64,000 bases of DNA from Leeuwenhoekiella palythoae (GCF_900130045.1 NZ_FQXT01000001.1:372001-436000), one strand, 5' to 3'. Counted from the stretch's first letter, positions 1-8,632 are shown. Notes: generated from the sequence alone by a model not told the origin. A program made the numbers and translations.

Positions 1-834
1 AACGGCCAAGGTGCGGTGTCTTTCGGTTAATAGTCTCGCAACAACAGCCTCAATAGATTCCCCGTCATCATAACCTACTATAATTTCTCCTATAAGTGCG
101 TGCAAACCTTTGATCTGCTCGTCTAGACGTTGCTCTAGTAAAGCTTTATCCGGTCCTTTAGTTGAAAGTCGAAGACGTACTTTTCCCAGTGCAGGCAAAT
201 AAGCGAGCTTAATATCTGCAGGAAGCGCATTTTCCCAACCAGCTATTCGATCAGCAATCTCGCTTTCCCCCATCCCGTAGGTTTGTAGCGTTCTGTGCAA
301 AATAAAAGGCCTGCTGAATTCCTTCTGAAGCCGCGGAATAACCTCAGAAGTCATCAAACCTTTCATTTCAAAAGGCACACCGGGCATCGATACAAACACC
401 GTTTTACCTGATTTCATCCACATTCCGGGTGCAGTGCCGTTATGATTCATCAAAACCGTAGCCTGACTAGGCACAAGTGCTTGCGACCGATTTGCCGGAA
501 GCATGGGCCTATTGACATGATGCTTAAAAATGCGTTCAATGTTGTGTAGTACCGCTTGATTTTCTACTAAAACATCATCAAAAAATTCGCAAAAGGTATG
601 TTTAGTGACGTCGTCTTTTGTTGGGCCCAAACCGCCTGTGATCAATACGATTTCGGCGGTTTTCTGAGCTTCTTCAAGACAGTGTACGATATGTTCTTTA
701 GAGTCTGAGATCGAAGAGATCTGATACACCTCAACCCCTATTTTATCGAGTTCTTTCGCAATAAAAGCCGAATTAGTATCTACGATCTGACCTATAAGAA
801 TTTCATCACCAATGGTAATAATATGAGCTCGCAT
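1..834 (-). CDS. cinA: CinA family protein, partial (3' end outside window)
   Basis: The reverse strand reads MRAHIITIGDEILIGQIVDT, then a GGLGPTKDD motif and PGVPFEMKG, which are hallmarks of the MoCF-biosynthesis-like (COG1058) domain of CinA. Family members hydrolyse ADP-ribose or related pyrophosphates and often carry a C-terminal nicotinamide-nucleotide deamidase; that part lies beyond the left edge, so its presence cannot be judged. The ATG at 832-834 overlaps the stop of the upstream Hpt gene (TAATG arrangement), so translation is probably coupled. It is the last visible gene of the minus-strand run starting at 3538. The reading frame is open to the window edge. Family call is secure; exact biochemical role in this organism is inferred. 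Confidence 0.93.
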   Translation of the reverse strand, partial: MRAHIITIGDEILIGQIVDTNSAFIAKELDKIGVEVYQISSISDSKEHIVHCLEEAQKTAEIVLITGGLGPTKDDVTKHTFCEFFDDVLVENQAVLHNIERIFKHHVNRPMLPANRSQALVPSQATVLMNHNGTAPGMWMKSGKTVFVSMPGVPFEMKGLMTSEVIPRLQKEFSRPFILHRTLQTYGMGESEIADRIAGWENALPADIKLAYLPALGKVRLRLSTKGPDKALLEQRLDEQIKGLHALIGEIIVGYDDGESIEAVVARLLTERHRTLAV

Positions 835-1175
835 TACATCTTCCAGTCTTTGCGCATTTCTTCTATTGCATTATTGATATATGTCACGATGGTATTGAGC
901 TGTGGTCTGATCGCAGAAGTAGGTTTGTTGCTATCAGCCCAGCGTTCCATCGCCGAAATTTCACGTATTAGATCTATCCCAAACATTTCTAGGTTAGGCT
1001 TCATTTTATGAGCAAATTGATACGCCATCTTATGGTTGTCATTGTCAATTGCCATTTGCATACTCTCAAGATCAGGCGGAATTTCGGTAAGAAATGCTTC
1101 GACAACAGTTTTCATAAATTCTTTGTCGCCGCCAGACATATCTTCTAACTGATATAAATCGTAGTGGGTGGGCAT
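834..1175 (-). CDS. Hpt (histidine phosphotransfer) domain protein
   Basis: A 113-residue protein made of one Hpt four-helix bundle. The motif FAHKMKPNLEMFG matches the Hpt consensus around the phospho-accepting histidine, here His56. Such proteins shuttle phosphate between hybrid kinases and response regulators in the cytoplasm. There is no kinase or regulator next to it; it sits between an FAH-family hydrolase (18 nt upstream) and cinA (overlapping), so its partners must be encoded elsewhere. The replacement of the usual LKGSS by MKPNL after the histidine is a mild deviation. Hpt fold is confident; the phosphorelay it serves is unknown. Confidence 0.85.
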   Translation of the reverse strand: MPTHYDLYQLEDMSGGDKEFMKTVVEAFLTEIPPDLESMQMAIDNDNHKMAYQFAHKMKPNLEMFGIDLIREISAMERWADSNKPTSAIRPQLNTIVTYINNAIEEMRKDWKM

Positions 1176-1193
1176 AAGTTTTTTGATTTAAGG

Positions 1194-1808
1194 TTATTTT
1201 ATATTCACAGTAAATATGGGTTCATTCTCTAAATAGCCGGTCAATCTATCATCTATTGCTACAGGTCCTACCCCGGCAGGTGTTCCTGTAAATAATATGT
1301 CTCCAATTTTGAGGGTCATAAATTGAGACACGTGCGCGATCAGGGTATCAATATCATAAATCATATTAGCTGTATTCCCTGATTGCACAATTTTATCATT
1401 TTTTTCTAAATGAAAGTTAATATCATTCAATTCTTTGAACTTTTCTTTAGGTACCCAGAAGTCTCCTAAAACCGCCGAACCATCAAAGCCTTTGGCCTTT
1501 TCCCAGGGATGCCCTTTTTCTTTACATTCCCGCTGTAAATCACGTGCAGTAAAATCAATACCTAAACCTATTTCATCATAATATTTATGCGCAAACTTAG
1601 GCTGAATGTATTTCCCTAACCGATTGATACGCACCAGAAGCTCTACCTCATAATGCACCTCATTAGTAAATTCAGGAATTACAAATGGGTGCTTCTTAAG
1701 CAATACCGCTGAATCTGGCTTTAAAAAAAACATAGGCTCTGATGACGCCTTGCTGTTCAATTCTTTTATGTGGTCGCTGTAATTCTGACCTATGCAAATA
1801 ATTTTCAT
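1194..1808 (-). CDS. Fumarylacetoacetate hydrolase (FAH) family protein, FAHD1/YcgM-like
   Basis: 204 residues, the usual length of the short FAH family that hydrolyses acylpyruvates or decarboxylates oxaloacetate. Visible hallmarks are GQNYSDHIKE near the N terminus, the likely metal ligands Glu54 and Glu56 (YEVELLV) and Asp85 (GIDFTARD), Lys104 in PWEKAKGFDG, and the C-terminal GTPAGVGPV loop. It starts 3 nt after the carboxypeptidase-like-domain gene and runs towards the Hpt gene, so it is probably part of the same operon. It is distinct from the true fumarylacetoacetase at 57192. Substrate is not deducible from sequence alone. Confidence 0.88.
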   Translation of the reverse strand: MKIICIGQNYSDHIKELNSKASSEPMFFLKPDSAVLLKKHPFVIPEFTNEVHYEVELLVRINRLGKYIQPKFAHKYYDEIGLGIDFTARDLQRECKEKGHPWEKAKGFDGSAVLGDFWVPKEKFKELNDINFHLEKNDKIVQSGNTANMIYDIDTLIAHVSQFMTLKIGDILFTGTPAGVGPVAIDDRLTGYLENEPIFTVNIK

Positions 1809-1811
1809 CGT

Positions 1812-2759
1812 CTAATCTGTAAATAAAACTTTAAAAGCAGGTGCCGGCGCGTTACCCGCCAAAGCACTGCCTGCTGTATCCAGTTGCGTAACCGGTTTCC
1901 AGCCGGTTAAACTTTTATAAAAGCAAAGCGGGTTGCTCTGGTTTCTCGCAATTTCAACACCTTTAAAAATAGGCGCATAGCGCTCTACTTCATAATTGAT
2001 ATAATTGCCTTCATTGTTTTGAACACTTACGATTTCGGTAAATTTATTCTCCGGAATAAATAAATGCTCAACTACAATATATACGCCTTCGGAAGGAACA
2101 CTTAATTTATAGGGCAGCATATTCACTTTCATTTTGGCTGCATTTTCAGGCTTTTCCAATACTAATCCGTCATCCAGTAGATCGGTACCCGGAAGCCCAT
2201 CTTCAGCAACTTCTAAAATACGCAACCTAAATTTTGCAGCCGGGTTGTCTGCACCCAACACCCGATAAAAGTCGATTTCCAGATTCTTCAAAAAACATCC
2301 TTGATCAAACTTTTTAGGTCGCGCATAATAGCGTGCTAAAGCTGAAGGATAAGCGCCTCCACTAAAATTCCCCAAGCCCACGATCTTTGCACCTACAAAC
2401 GGATTTATGCGCTTACTGCGGCGATCTTGAAGATCATAAATCACGACTTCCCGCAATGCATTTAAGCTGGGCTGAAGCGCTATAGCTTCACTCATAGTGC
2501 CTAGTGTAAGCGTTCTAGTCTCATAACCAACACTTGACACGAGCACCTGCATAGACTGAGCAACTTGGCCTGCCTCAAATCTGAAATCACCGTGCACATC
2601 TGCCGAAGTTCCGCGCTTGAGTTCAGGTAAGATCAAATGCGCATAAGGCACACCTTCTTTAGAATTTGCATCAATCACTTTTCCTCTAAATGCAGTTTCT
2701 TGAGCAAATATGAGACTACTTGCTAACAGAAAACCAAAGAGGAAAAATACACGAGACAT
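1812..2759 (-). CDS. Secreted carboxypeptidase-like regulatory-domain protein
   Basis: 315 residues with a Sec signal peptide ending near FAQ (about residue 19), then a CarboxypepD_reg-like beta-sandwich (FRGKVIDANSKEGVPYAHL to about residue 100) of the type that precedes TonB-dependent receptors. No plug or beta-barrel follows; the remaining 200 residues are a conserved-looking beta-rich domain of unknown role. It is therefore a stand-alone periplasmic or surface protein and not a truncated receptor. The stop lies 2 nt after the exonuclease gene's stop region and 3 nt before the FAH gene, implying co-transcription. Function unknown. Confidence 0.75.
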   Translation of the reverse strand: MSRVFFLFGFLLASSLIFAQETAFRGKVIDANSKEGVPYAHLILPELKRGTSADVHGDFRFEAGQVAQSMQVLVSSVGYETRTLTLGTMSEAIALQPSLNALREVVIYDLQDRRSKRINPFVGAKIVGLGNFSGGAYPSALARYYARPKKFDQGCFLKNLEIDFYRVLGADNPAAKFRLRILEVAEDGLPGTDLLDDGLVLEKPENAAKMKVNMLPYKLSVPSEGVYIVVEHLFIPENKFTEIVSVQNNEGNYINYEVERYAPIFKGVEIARNQSNPLCFYKSLTGWKPVTQLDTAGSALAGNAPAPAFKVLFTD

Positions 2760-2761
2760 CG

Positions 2762-3538
2762 CTAAAAAAGCTTGGTGTTCAATTTTCTGAGCTTTATTGC
2801 CGTCAATACTTTTTTAGTATACAACGGGAAGTCGGCATTCTGAATCCATCCAAAATAGCCGGGCTCATTTTCTAGCACCTCTTCTACTTTCTTCCCTTTG
2901 TGTTTTCCGAAAGAAAAGATCTCTTCTCCCTCTTTGTTAAAGGCAATAAATCCGGCAAAATCTGCAAACTTCTTACGCGCACTAAACTCCGCCAGACTTT
3001 TCATATTATTTTCGAGATCCTCATAACGATCAAGCTGCGACTTCAAAACCTCATAGGTGGCGATCGTATCAGCCTCTGCACTATGCGCATCTTCTAAAGT
3101 TTGATCACAGTAAAATTTGTAAGCTGCGCTTAAGGTACGCTGTTCCATTTTGTGAAAAATAGTCTGTACATCAATTGCATTTCTATTTTTCATATCAAAA
3201 TCAACTTCAGCTCTCAACATTTCTTCAGCCAAAAGCGGAATATCAAAACGATTAGAATTAAAACCGGCCAGATCAGAATCTTTAATCAGGTTGTTGATCT
3301 CTGTAGCCAATTCTTTAAATGTGGGTTTATCTGCTACATCTTCATCTTTGATGCCGTGTACCGCTGTGGTTTCAGCAGGGATGGGTATAGTAGGATTTAC
3401 GAGCCAGGTATGCTTTTCTTCCTTTCCGTCAGGAAAAACCTTCAATACCGAAATTTCAACAATGCGGTCTTTAGCCACATTAATTCCGGTTGTTTCCAGA
3501 TCAAAAAAGCAAATAGGTCGAGTTAGGTTAAGATTCAT
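2762..3538 (-). CDS. DEDDh 3'-5' exonuclease (DnaQ/ExoX-like) with C-terminal DUF3820-like module
   Basis: 258 residues. The exonuclease domain shows FFDLETTG (Asp13, Glu15), NRFDIPLL (Asp99) and HSAEADTIA (His152, Asp157), the complete DEDDh catalytic set. After a linker, a C-terminal module of about 45 residues carries FSFGKHKGKKVEEV and YFGWIQNADFP, resembling DUF3820, a small putative nucleic-acid-binding domain seen fused to ExoX-type nucleases. Acts presumably on DNA ends in repair or replication proofreading. It is first in the minus-strand operon to cinA and diverges from the BLUF gene. Exonuclease assignment is firm; the specific repair role is not. Confidence 0.88.
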   Translation of the reverse strand: MNLNLTRPICFFDLETTGINVAKDRIVEISVLKVFPDGKEEKHTWLVNPTIPIPAETTAVHGIKDEDVADKPTFKELATEINNLIKDSDLAGFNSNRFDIPLLAEEMLRAEVDFDMKNRNAIDVQTIFHKMEQRTLSAAYKFYCDQTLEDAHSAEADTIATYEVLKSQLDRYEDLENNMKSLAEFSARKKFADFAGFIAFNKEGEEIFSFGKHKGKKVEEVLENEPGYFGWIQNADFPLYTKKVLTAIKLRKLNTKLF

Positions 3539-3630
3539 TGCTATAAATTTTCTACAAAAGTACGATTACGAATTTTATAAGATTCACATTAATAAACGTA
3601 TTTTATACGTTAAAAAGTTACATATTATTC

Positions 3631-3663
3631 TTTTGTTTAACACCCTAAACCGCGTTATATTTA
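3631..3663 (+). promoter_or_regulatory. Bacteroidota-type promoter for the BLUF gene
   Basis: TTTTG at 3631-3635 and TATATTTA at 3656-3663 are separated by 20 nt, matching the TTTG / TAnnTTTG consensus of the Bacteroidota primary sigma factor with one mismatch in the last base of the -7 box. It sits 26 nt before the ATG at 3689. Confidence 0.55.
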
Positions 3664-3688
3664 CAAAACAACCAACTTTTTAACGAAA

Positions 3689-4117
3689 ATGATTTCGCAT
3701 ATCGCTTATCTAAGCACGCAAAGTTTTATTCTAAACGATTCGGACTTAGAAAGCTTACTTCAACACGCAAGAACCTCTAATGCTTTACTAGGACTCACCG
3801 GAATCTTAATTCATCTTGACGGCCATTTTATTCAATTTATTGAGGGTGATCAACCAGCACTTGAACAGATTTATAAAAAGATCACCACAGATCCCAGGCA
3901 TTTTGATCTAAAGATTTTATCTGAAGGAAGTTCTACAAAACGCTGCTTTGGAGCTTGGGATATGTATTATAAAAAACTTACCAATACCCAGCTCAATTCG
4001 CTAGAGGCTTCAAAAAACTTAAAATCATACGATCATTTAAAACCTTTAAGTGCCGAAGCTGCGGAAGAAGTCCCTGCTTTACAATTACTACACAATTTTG
4101 TTGAAGCGCTGTCTTAG
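3689..4117 (+). CDS. BLUF-domain blue-light sensor, single domain
   Basis: 142 residues, essentially one BLUF domain that would bind FAD and sense blue light. The photocycle residues are present: Tyr7 (IAYLS), Asn31 (NALLGLTGIL), Gln49 (FIQFIEG), and Trp90/Met92 (GAWDMYY). There is no fused EAL, GGDEF or cyclase output, so signalling must go through protein-protein contact, as for PixD/YcgF-type short BLUF proteins. It stands alone between the exonuclease operon (divergent) and the E2 gene (convergent) and has its own promoter and terminator. Family call is very secure; the partner is unknown. Confidence 0.95.
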   Translation: MISHIAYLSTQSFILNDSDLESLLQHARTSNALLGLTGILIHLDGHFIQFIEGDQPALEQIYKKITTDPRHFDLKILSEGSSTKRCFGAWDMYYKKLTNTQLNSLEASKNLKSYDHLKPLSAEAAEEVPALQLLHNFVEALS

Positions 4118-4224
4118 ACAGAATGAATAGTACAAAACATTAAGAACAACCTCAGGGCAGACCCACGAAAATTACTTTAAAACGAATTTTCAATTTCCAA
4201 GCATCTCGATAGCTAACTAGACAG

Positions 4225-4253
4225 AGCATTAACCCTTTGGCGGTGTCAATAAA
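4225..4253. repeat. Intergenic repeat copy 1 (GGCGGyGyCAATAAA family)
   Basis: The segment beginning AGCATTAACC and ending GGCGGTGTCAATAAA matches 23961-23990 over about 29 bases with a one-base indel and a handful of substitutions. The flank (CGAATTTTCAATTTCC upstream) also resembles the flank of the other copy. It lies in non-coding DNA just 3' of the BLUF gene and abuts a terminator. Confidence 0.6.
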
Positions 4254-4286
4254 AAAACCTGTGAAGTTAAGATCTCACAGGTTTTT
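4252..4286. terminator. Bidirectional rho-independent terminator
   Basis: A 12-bp perfect stem (AAAAACCTGTGA, 4253-4264, with its complement at 4275-4286) and a 10-nt loop, with A-tract and T-tract on opposite sides. It lies between convergent BLUF (ends 4117) and E2 (ends 4316) genes and can serve both. Confidence 0.85.
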
Positions 4287-4315
4287 ATATCTTTTCAAGA
4301 TGCGCTCAAACAGTT

Positions 4316-5623
4316 CTAAACTGCTCGATCAACGTCCCAAGCCTCTAAGTACTGCGCCACACGCTGAACAAATTGTCCACCCAAAGCACCATTTACCACA
4401 CGATGATCATACGAATGTGATAAGAACATCTTTTGTCTGATTCCTATAAAATCACCTTCTGGAGTTTCTATTACCGCCGGAATTTTTCTAATCGCTCCTA
4501 ACGCTAAAATCCCTACTTGTGGCTGATTAATAATTGGGGTTCCCATAACACTACCAAAAGTACCTACGTTAGTCACGGTATATGTTCCACCAACTGTATC
4601 ATCTGGTTTTAACTTTCCGGCTCTGGCTCTTGAAGCCAAATCATTAACCGCTTTGGCCATTCCTACTAAATTCAATTGATCTGCCTTTTTAATAACAGGA
4701 ACAATTAAATTTCCATCAGGGAGTGCCGCAGCCATACCCAGATTGATATCCTTTTTCTTAATGACTTTATCTCCATCAACCGAAATGTTGATCATTGGGA
4801 AATCACGAATTGCCTTCGCCACGGCTTCCATAAAGATCGGAGTAAACGTCAACTTCTCTCCTTCTCGTTTTTGGAATTCATTCTTTACCTTATTTCTCCA
4901 GTTCCAAATATTGGTTACATCAACCTCTATAAACGATTGTACATGTGCCGAAGTCTGCACCGACGCGATCATATGCTTTGAAATCATTTTGCCCATACGC
5001 GACATCTCAATGATTTCGTCACCTCCGTTAACACTTACCGGAGCAGCCGGTGTTTCTTGTTTAACCGCTTGTGTTGGTTTTGCTGCTGGCTTAGATGGCA
5101 CTTCGCCGTCTTTACGCTTAGCCACATAAGTAAGTATATCATCTTTAGTCACACGACCTTCTAAACCGGTGCCTTCAACTTGATCTAATTCCTCTTGAGT
5201 GATACCTTCTTCCTGAGCAATACTCTTTACCAAAGGAGAATAAAAACGCTCTCCATCGTTGCTGATGCTCGGTGTGGAAGTAGTTTCTTTTGCTTCTGTA
5301 AGCATTTGCTCAGCCACCTGTTTTGAAGTATTATCTTCATTTGCTTCACTCGTAGCCGGTTCTGGCGTTGCATCCCCTTCCCCTTCTGTTTCAATGATCG
5401 CAAGGGTTTGCCCTACCTGTACTACATCATCAGCTTCAAAAAGTTTTTCTACCAATACACCTTCTACTTCACTTGGAACCTCACTGTCAACTTTATCTGT
5501 GGCAATCTCAACAACGGGTTCATCCAATTCAATGGTATCCCCTACCTCTTTGAGCCAGTTTGTCACTGTAGCTTCAGCGACGCTTTCTCCCATTTTCGGT
5601 AATTTCAGTTCAAATTTTGCCAT
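4316..5623 (-). CDS. 2-oxo acid dehydrogenase E2 (dihydrolipoyl acyltransferase)
   Basis: 435 residues: lipoyl domain 1-80 with the lipoylated Lys44 in ATDKVDSEV, an acidic/Ala-Pro linker, a peripheral subunit-binding domain at about 127-168 (YSPLVKSIAQEEGI), then the acyltransferase domain from about 203. It is most like E2 of branched-chain 2-oxo acid or 2-oxoglutarate complexes, transferring an acyl group from lipoyl-lysine to CoA. The C-terminal active-site motif is HRVVNG (His407 to Gly412): the usual catalytic Asp of HxxxDG is Asn411 (codon AAT at 4391-4393). No E1 or E3 gene is adjacent. The leader is AT-rich with no clear Shine-Dalgarno site. Confidence 0.92.
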   Translation of the reverse strand: MAKFELKLPKMGESVAEATVTNWLKEVGDTIELDEPVVEIATDKVDSEVPSEVEGVLVEKLFEADDVVQVGQTLAIIETEGEGDATPEPATSEANEDNTSKQVAEQMLTEAKETTSTPSISNDGERFYSPLVKSIAQEEGITQEELDQVEGTGLEGRVTKDDILTYVAKRKDGEVPSKPAAKPTQAVKQETPAAPVSVNGGDEIIEMSRMGKMISKHMIASVQTSAHVQSFIEVDVTNIWNWRNKVKNEFQKREGEKLTFTPIFMEAVAKAIRDFPMINISVDGDKVIKKKDINLGMAAALPDGNLIVPVIKKADQLNLVGMAKAVNDLASRARAGKLKPDDTVGGTYTVTNVGTFGSVMGTPIINQPQVGILALGAIRKIPAVIETPEGDFIGIRQKMFLSHSYDHRVVNGALGGQFVQRVAQYLEAWDVDRAV

Positions 5624-5708
5624 ATTATCAATATAAATATTAGTTGACTTTAATTTTTTACGAATTTACTAAAATAAAGCTTATGAAAACGATTTTTATT
5701 TAAACCGT

Positions 5709-6830
5709 CTACCATTTTAGTAACGCCCCGCGATGTGTAGAGGCATCGCTTCCGAGGATAAAATTACAATTTGAGGGGCGTATGCGAAACCTATTTTTGC
5801 TGTTTTTTAACAGCTGCATTGTTGAGATCACCTCCGTAAATGACAGCGCATTCATATCAAAAATGAGTATTCCGGGCGGTAATTTTGTCGTAATCTGATC
5901 TAAACGAACAGACTCACATTTCATTTGAGGCTCCAATTTAGTTACTAAGCCTTTCGGAATTTCGCTATCAGAACACCAATACGCGCGCTCCAACGATTCT
6001 TCACTCATTGTTTTGTAAAGCGCTTCTTGTTTTTTACTGAATGCTAAAAAGTTTAAAACCAGCGCTAAAAGCTTATCAGACACGAAGCCTTGTGAAAAAT
6101 GCTTCCGTTGAAAAATATGCATTGCTTTATAAAATCTTCGGAAATACCGGCGATCTTTTATTGTGCTTTCTCCTTTAAAATGAATTACCGAAAGGTTTCC
6201 GCAGTAAAAATTGGCATAGCCAAGCTGAAGCAAGCGATAACTGAGGTCGATGTCTTCACCATACATAAAAAACGCCTCATCAAATCCGCCTAGCTCGTGA
6301 TATGCCGACTGTGTAATGAGCATAAATGCGCCTACCAACACCGGCGCTAAACCCACCTCATCCTGTGCGAGTTGATTAGCATAATACGATGATGTATCTC
6401 CGGTCATTTTCTTAAGTGCCACTTTTGGATTGGGAATATTGCGTTTACTTTCCGGAAGATAAGCGCCGGCGCCATCGATCAATCTTGGACCTAAAGCGCC
6501 AAAATTTTGTTGCTTTTCAGCAAAAGCCAGAAGGGTCTTAAAACAAGCTTCGGGAAGCACCGTATCTGGATTTAAAATGCAAAAATATCTCCCTTTAGCT
6601 TGCTGAGCAGCTTGATTGTATGCCCGAGCAAAACCCAGATTTTCTGAATTCTCAATAAAATGTACCTGCGGAAAATAAGTTGTGACCAGATGCGCCGTTT
6701 CATCTGAAGAGTTGTTGTCAGCAACAATTATTTCGGCTTCGATATCTTGCGTTGCGCGTTGTACACTTTCTAAACAAAGCTGTAAATAATACGGCACTTT
6801 ATACGAAAGTATGATCACCGAAAGCAACAT
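5709..6830 (-). CDS. Glycosyltransferase family 2
   Basis: 373 residues. The N-terminal 240 residues form a GT-A fold like rhamnosyl- or other GT2 transferases: SVIILSYKVPYYL at the start, EIIVADNNSSDET, NLGFARAYNQAA and the DxD-type NPDTV motif, followed by MYGEDIDLSYRL. The last 90 residues (from about 280) are not typical of GT2 and include an FILGSD-Ser/Thr-HRG motif; I do not recognise this extension. The enzyme is cytoplasmic, with no membrane segments. It begins 2 nt after recR and lies downstream of three sugar-nucleotide genes, suggesting surface-glycan assembly. Acceptor and donor sugars are unknown. Confidence 0.88.
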   Translation of the reverse strand: MLLSVIILSYKVPYYLQLCLESVQRATQDIEAEIIVADNNSSDETAHLVTTYFPQVHFIENSENLGFARAYNQAAQQAKGRYFCILNPDTVLPEACFKTLLAFAEKQQNFGALGPRLIDGAGAYLPESKRNIPNPKVALKKMTGDTSSYYANQLAQDEVGLAPVLVGAFMLITQSAYHELGGFDEAFFMYGEDIDLSYRLLQLGYANFYCGNLSVIHFKGESTIKDRRYFRRFYKAMHIFQRKHFSQGFVSDKLLALVLNFLAFSKKQEALYKTMSEESLERAYWCSDSEIPKGLVTKLEPQMKCESVRLDQITTKLPPGILIFDMNALSFTEVISTMQLLKNSKNRFRIRPSNCNFILGSDASTHRGALLKW

Positions 6831-6832
6831 AG

Positions 6833-7450
6833 CTACTGCTTTAATGAATTTTCAAACGGAATACGATTGAGAATACTACGTCCTAAAGTAACCTCATCAG
6901 CAAATTCGAGCTCATCTCCCACCGCAATACCTCGTGCGATTGTAGAGGTTTTAATCCCAAAAGATTCGATCTGGCGATAGATGTAAAAGTTGGTCGTATC
7001 TCCTTCCATCGTAGAACTCAGTGCAAAAATAAGTTCGTCTACCTCTCCTTTTTTTACCTTTTCGACTAAAGAATAAATATTCAAATCCTGTGGACCAATG
7101 CCATCCAATGGAGAAATTTTCCCTCCCAGAACGTGATAATGTCCGCGATACTGGCTGGTATTTTCAATAGCCATCACGTCTCTTATGTCCTCAACTACAC
7201 AAACTATAGCAGCTTCTCTATTAGGATTGGCGCAAATCTCACACAGCTCTGTATCTGAAATGTTATGGCAGTTTTTACAAAATTTGATTCCGCTACGTAA
7301 ACCGGTAAGTGCTTCTGTTAATTGTTCGGTTTGACTTTCGGGTTGCCGCAACAAGTGTAAAACCAGTCTCAGTGCGGTGCGCTTACCAATTCCCGGTAAT
7401 TGCGACATTTCATAAACGGCTTGCTCCAGAAGTTTAGATGAGAATTCCAT
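6833..7450 (-). CDS. recR: Recombination mediator protein RecR
   Basis: About 205 residues from ATG at 7448-7450 ([10 protein letters not shown]); an upstream in-frame TTG at 7468 would add six residues but fits the family less well. Contains the helix-hairpin-helix [11 protein letters not shown], the C4 zinc motif ([10 protein letters not shown] and LCEIC), and a Toprim domain beginning [10 protein letters not shown] and including [12 protein letters not shown]. RecR with RecO loads RecA at gaps in replication repair. It lies 51 nt downstream of wecB and 2 nt before a glycosyltransferase gene, an arrangement that does not reflect function. Confidence 0.97.
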   Translation of the reverse strand: MEFSSKLLEQAVYEMSQLPGIGKRTALRLVLHLLRQPESQTEQLTEALTGLRSGIKFCKNCHNISDTELCEICANPNREAAIVCVVEDIRDVMAIENTSQYRGHYHVLGGKISPLDGIGPQDLNIYSLVEKVKKGEVDELIFALSSTMEGDTTNFYIYRQIESFGIKTSTIARGIAVGDELEFADEVTLGRSILNRIPFENSLKQ

Positions 7451-7501
7451 AGAGGGTAAAGTTAGCAAAGATTAAGGCCAAAATCGCAATTTAAAAGATT
7501 G

Positions 7502-8632
7502 CTAGGCCTTAAAATAATGGAGAACAAAATCTAGTATGCGCTGTGCGGCTTTCCCATCACCATAAGGATTGTGTGCGGCGCTCATTGTTTTATAGGCTTC
7601 GGCATCCTCTAGAAGACGCAGTACTTCCATTTTTAACTGCACCGCATCAGTGCCTACAAGCTTAACCGTTCCGGCAGTTACGGCTTCAGGCCGCTCGGTG
7701 GTATCGCGCGTTACCAGTACCGGCTTTCCCAAGCTTGGCGCTTCTTCCTGCACGCCGCCACTGTCTGTAATGATTAGAAACGATTTATCAAGTAGCCACA
7801 CAAAATCTGGATATTCTAAAGGTGGAATTAAAGTAATGTTTGGATGATTACCTAAAATAGTATGAACCACAGATTTTACATTAGGGTTTAAATGCACAGG
7901 ATATACAAAATGAATATCATCGCGCTGAGTTGCGAGTTGGGCGACGGCTTGGCAAATGCGTTGCATACCGGCGCCAAAATTCTCTCGTCGATGTCCTGTT
8001 ACCAAAATTATTTTTTTGGTTTTAAACGGAATATTTTCAGCAAAATCAGGATTCTGCTGCTGAACTTTTTTTACAGTTTCTTGAAGCGCATCAATAACAG
8101 TATTCCCGGTTGCGCATATACAATCTTCCGGAATGCGCTCTTTTAACAGATTGGCTTTAGCCTGAGTTGTTGGCGCAAAATGAATGTTTGCAACTAGACC
8201 TGTAAATTGCCTGTTGAACTCTTCGGGGAAAGGTGAATGTAAATTGTGCGTACGCAAACCTGCTTCAATATGACCTACATTAATACCGGCATAAAATGCC
8301 GCCAGACTCGCTGTCATCGTGGTTGTGGTATCGCCGTGAACCAGAACCAGATCAGGTTTAAAATCTTCCAACGGAACTTTTAGCGCAAGTAATGCTCGTG
8401 ACGTAAGTGTATACAAATCTTGATTTTTTTGCATTAGATCAAGATCATAATCTGGAGTAATTGAAAAGAAATCAAGCACCTGATCAAGCATTTCCCGATG
8501 TTGAGCGGTAATACAAACTTTAGTGATTAAAGACGTATTGCTTTTAAATGCTTTAATTACCGGAGCCATCTTGATTGCTTCGGGACGGGTACCAAAGATG
8601 AACAATATGCGTTTTGCACTAGAGTCGGCCAT
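7502..8632 (-). CDS. wecB: UDP-N-acetylglucosamine 2-epimerase (non-hydrolysing)
   Basis: 376 residues, full length for the WecB/MnaA family. Recognisable are [14 protein letters not shown] at the N terminus, GHRRENFG in the middle and the UDP-binding [15 protein letters not shown] followed by [10 protein letters not shown]. It interconverts UDP-GlcNAc and UDP-ManNAc in the cytoplasm to feed surface polysaccharide or glycan synthesis. Its start overlaps the end of the dehydrogenase gene by 14 nt. With the next two genes it forms a compact sugar-nucleotide operon that could supply UDP-ManNAc(A) and UDP-GalNAc(A) derivatives. Confidence 0.95.
   Translation of the reverse strand: MADSSAKRILFIFGTRPEAIKMAPVIKAFKSNTSLITKVCITAQHREMLDQVLDFFSITPDYDLDLMQKNQDLYTLTSRALLALKVPLEDFKPDLVLVHGDTTTTMTASLAAFYAGINVGHIEAGLRTHNLHSPFPEEFNRQFTGLVANIHFAPTTQAKANLLKERIPEDCICATGNTVIDALQETVKKVQQQNPDFAENIPFKTKKIILVTGHRRENFGAGMQRICQAVAQLATQRDDIHFVYPVHLNPNVKSVVHTILGNHPNITLIPPLEYPDFVWLLDKSFLIITDSGGVQEEAPSLGKPVLVTRDTTERPEAVTAGTVKLVGTDAVQLKMEVLRLLEDAEAYKTMSAAHNPYGDGKAAQRILDFVLHYFKA

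Noticed and set aside
4237-4440. 67-residue reading frame across the terminator and E2 gene end
   Set aside because: It covers a perfect terminator hairpin and is antisense to the conserved E2 C terminus.
7451-7468. TTG start for recR at 7468
   Set aside because: It would add MLTLPS, which does not fit RecR; the ATG at 7448-7450 starts with the family-typical [10 protein letters not shown].
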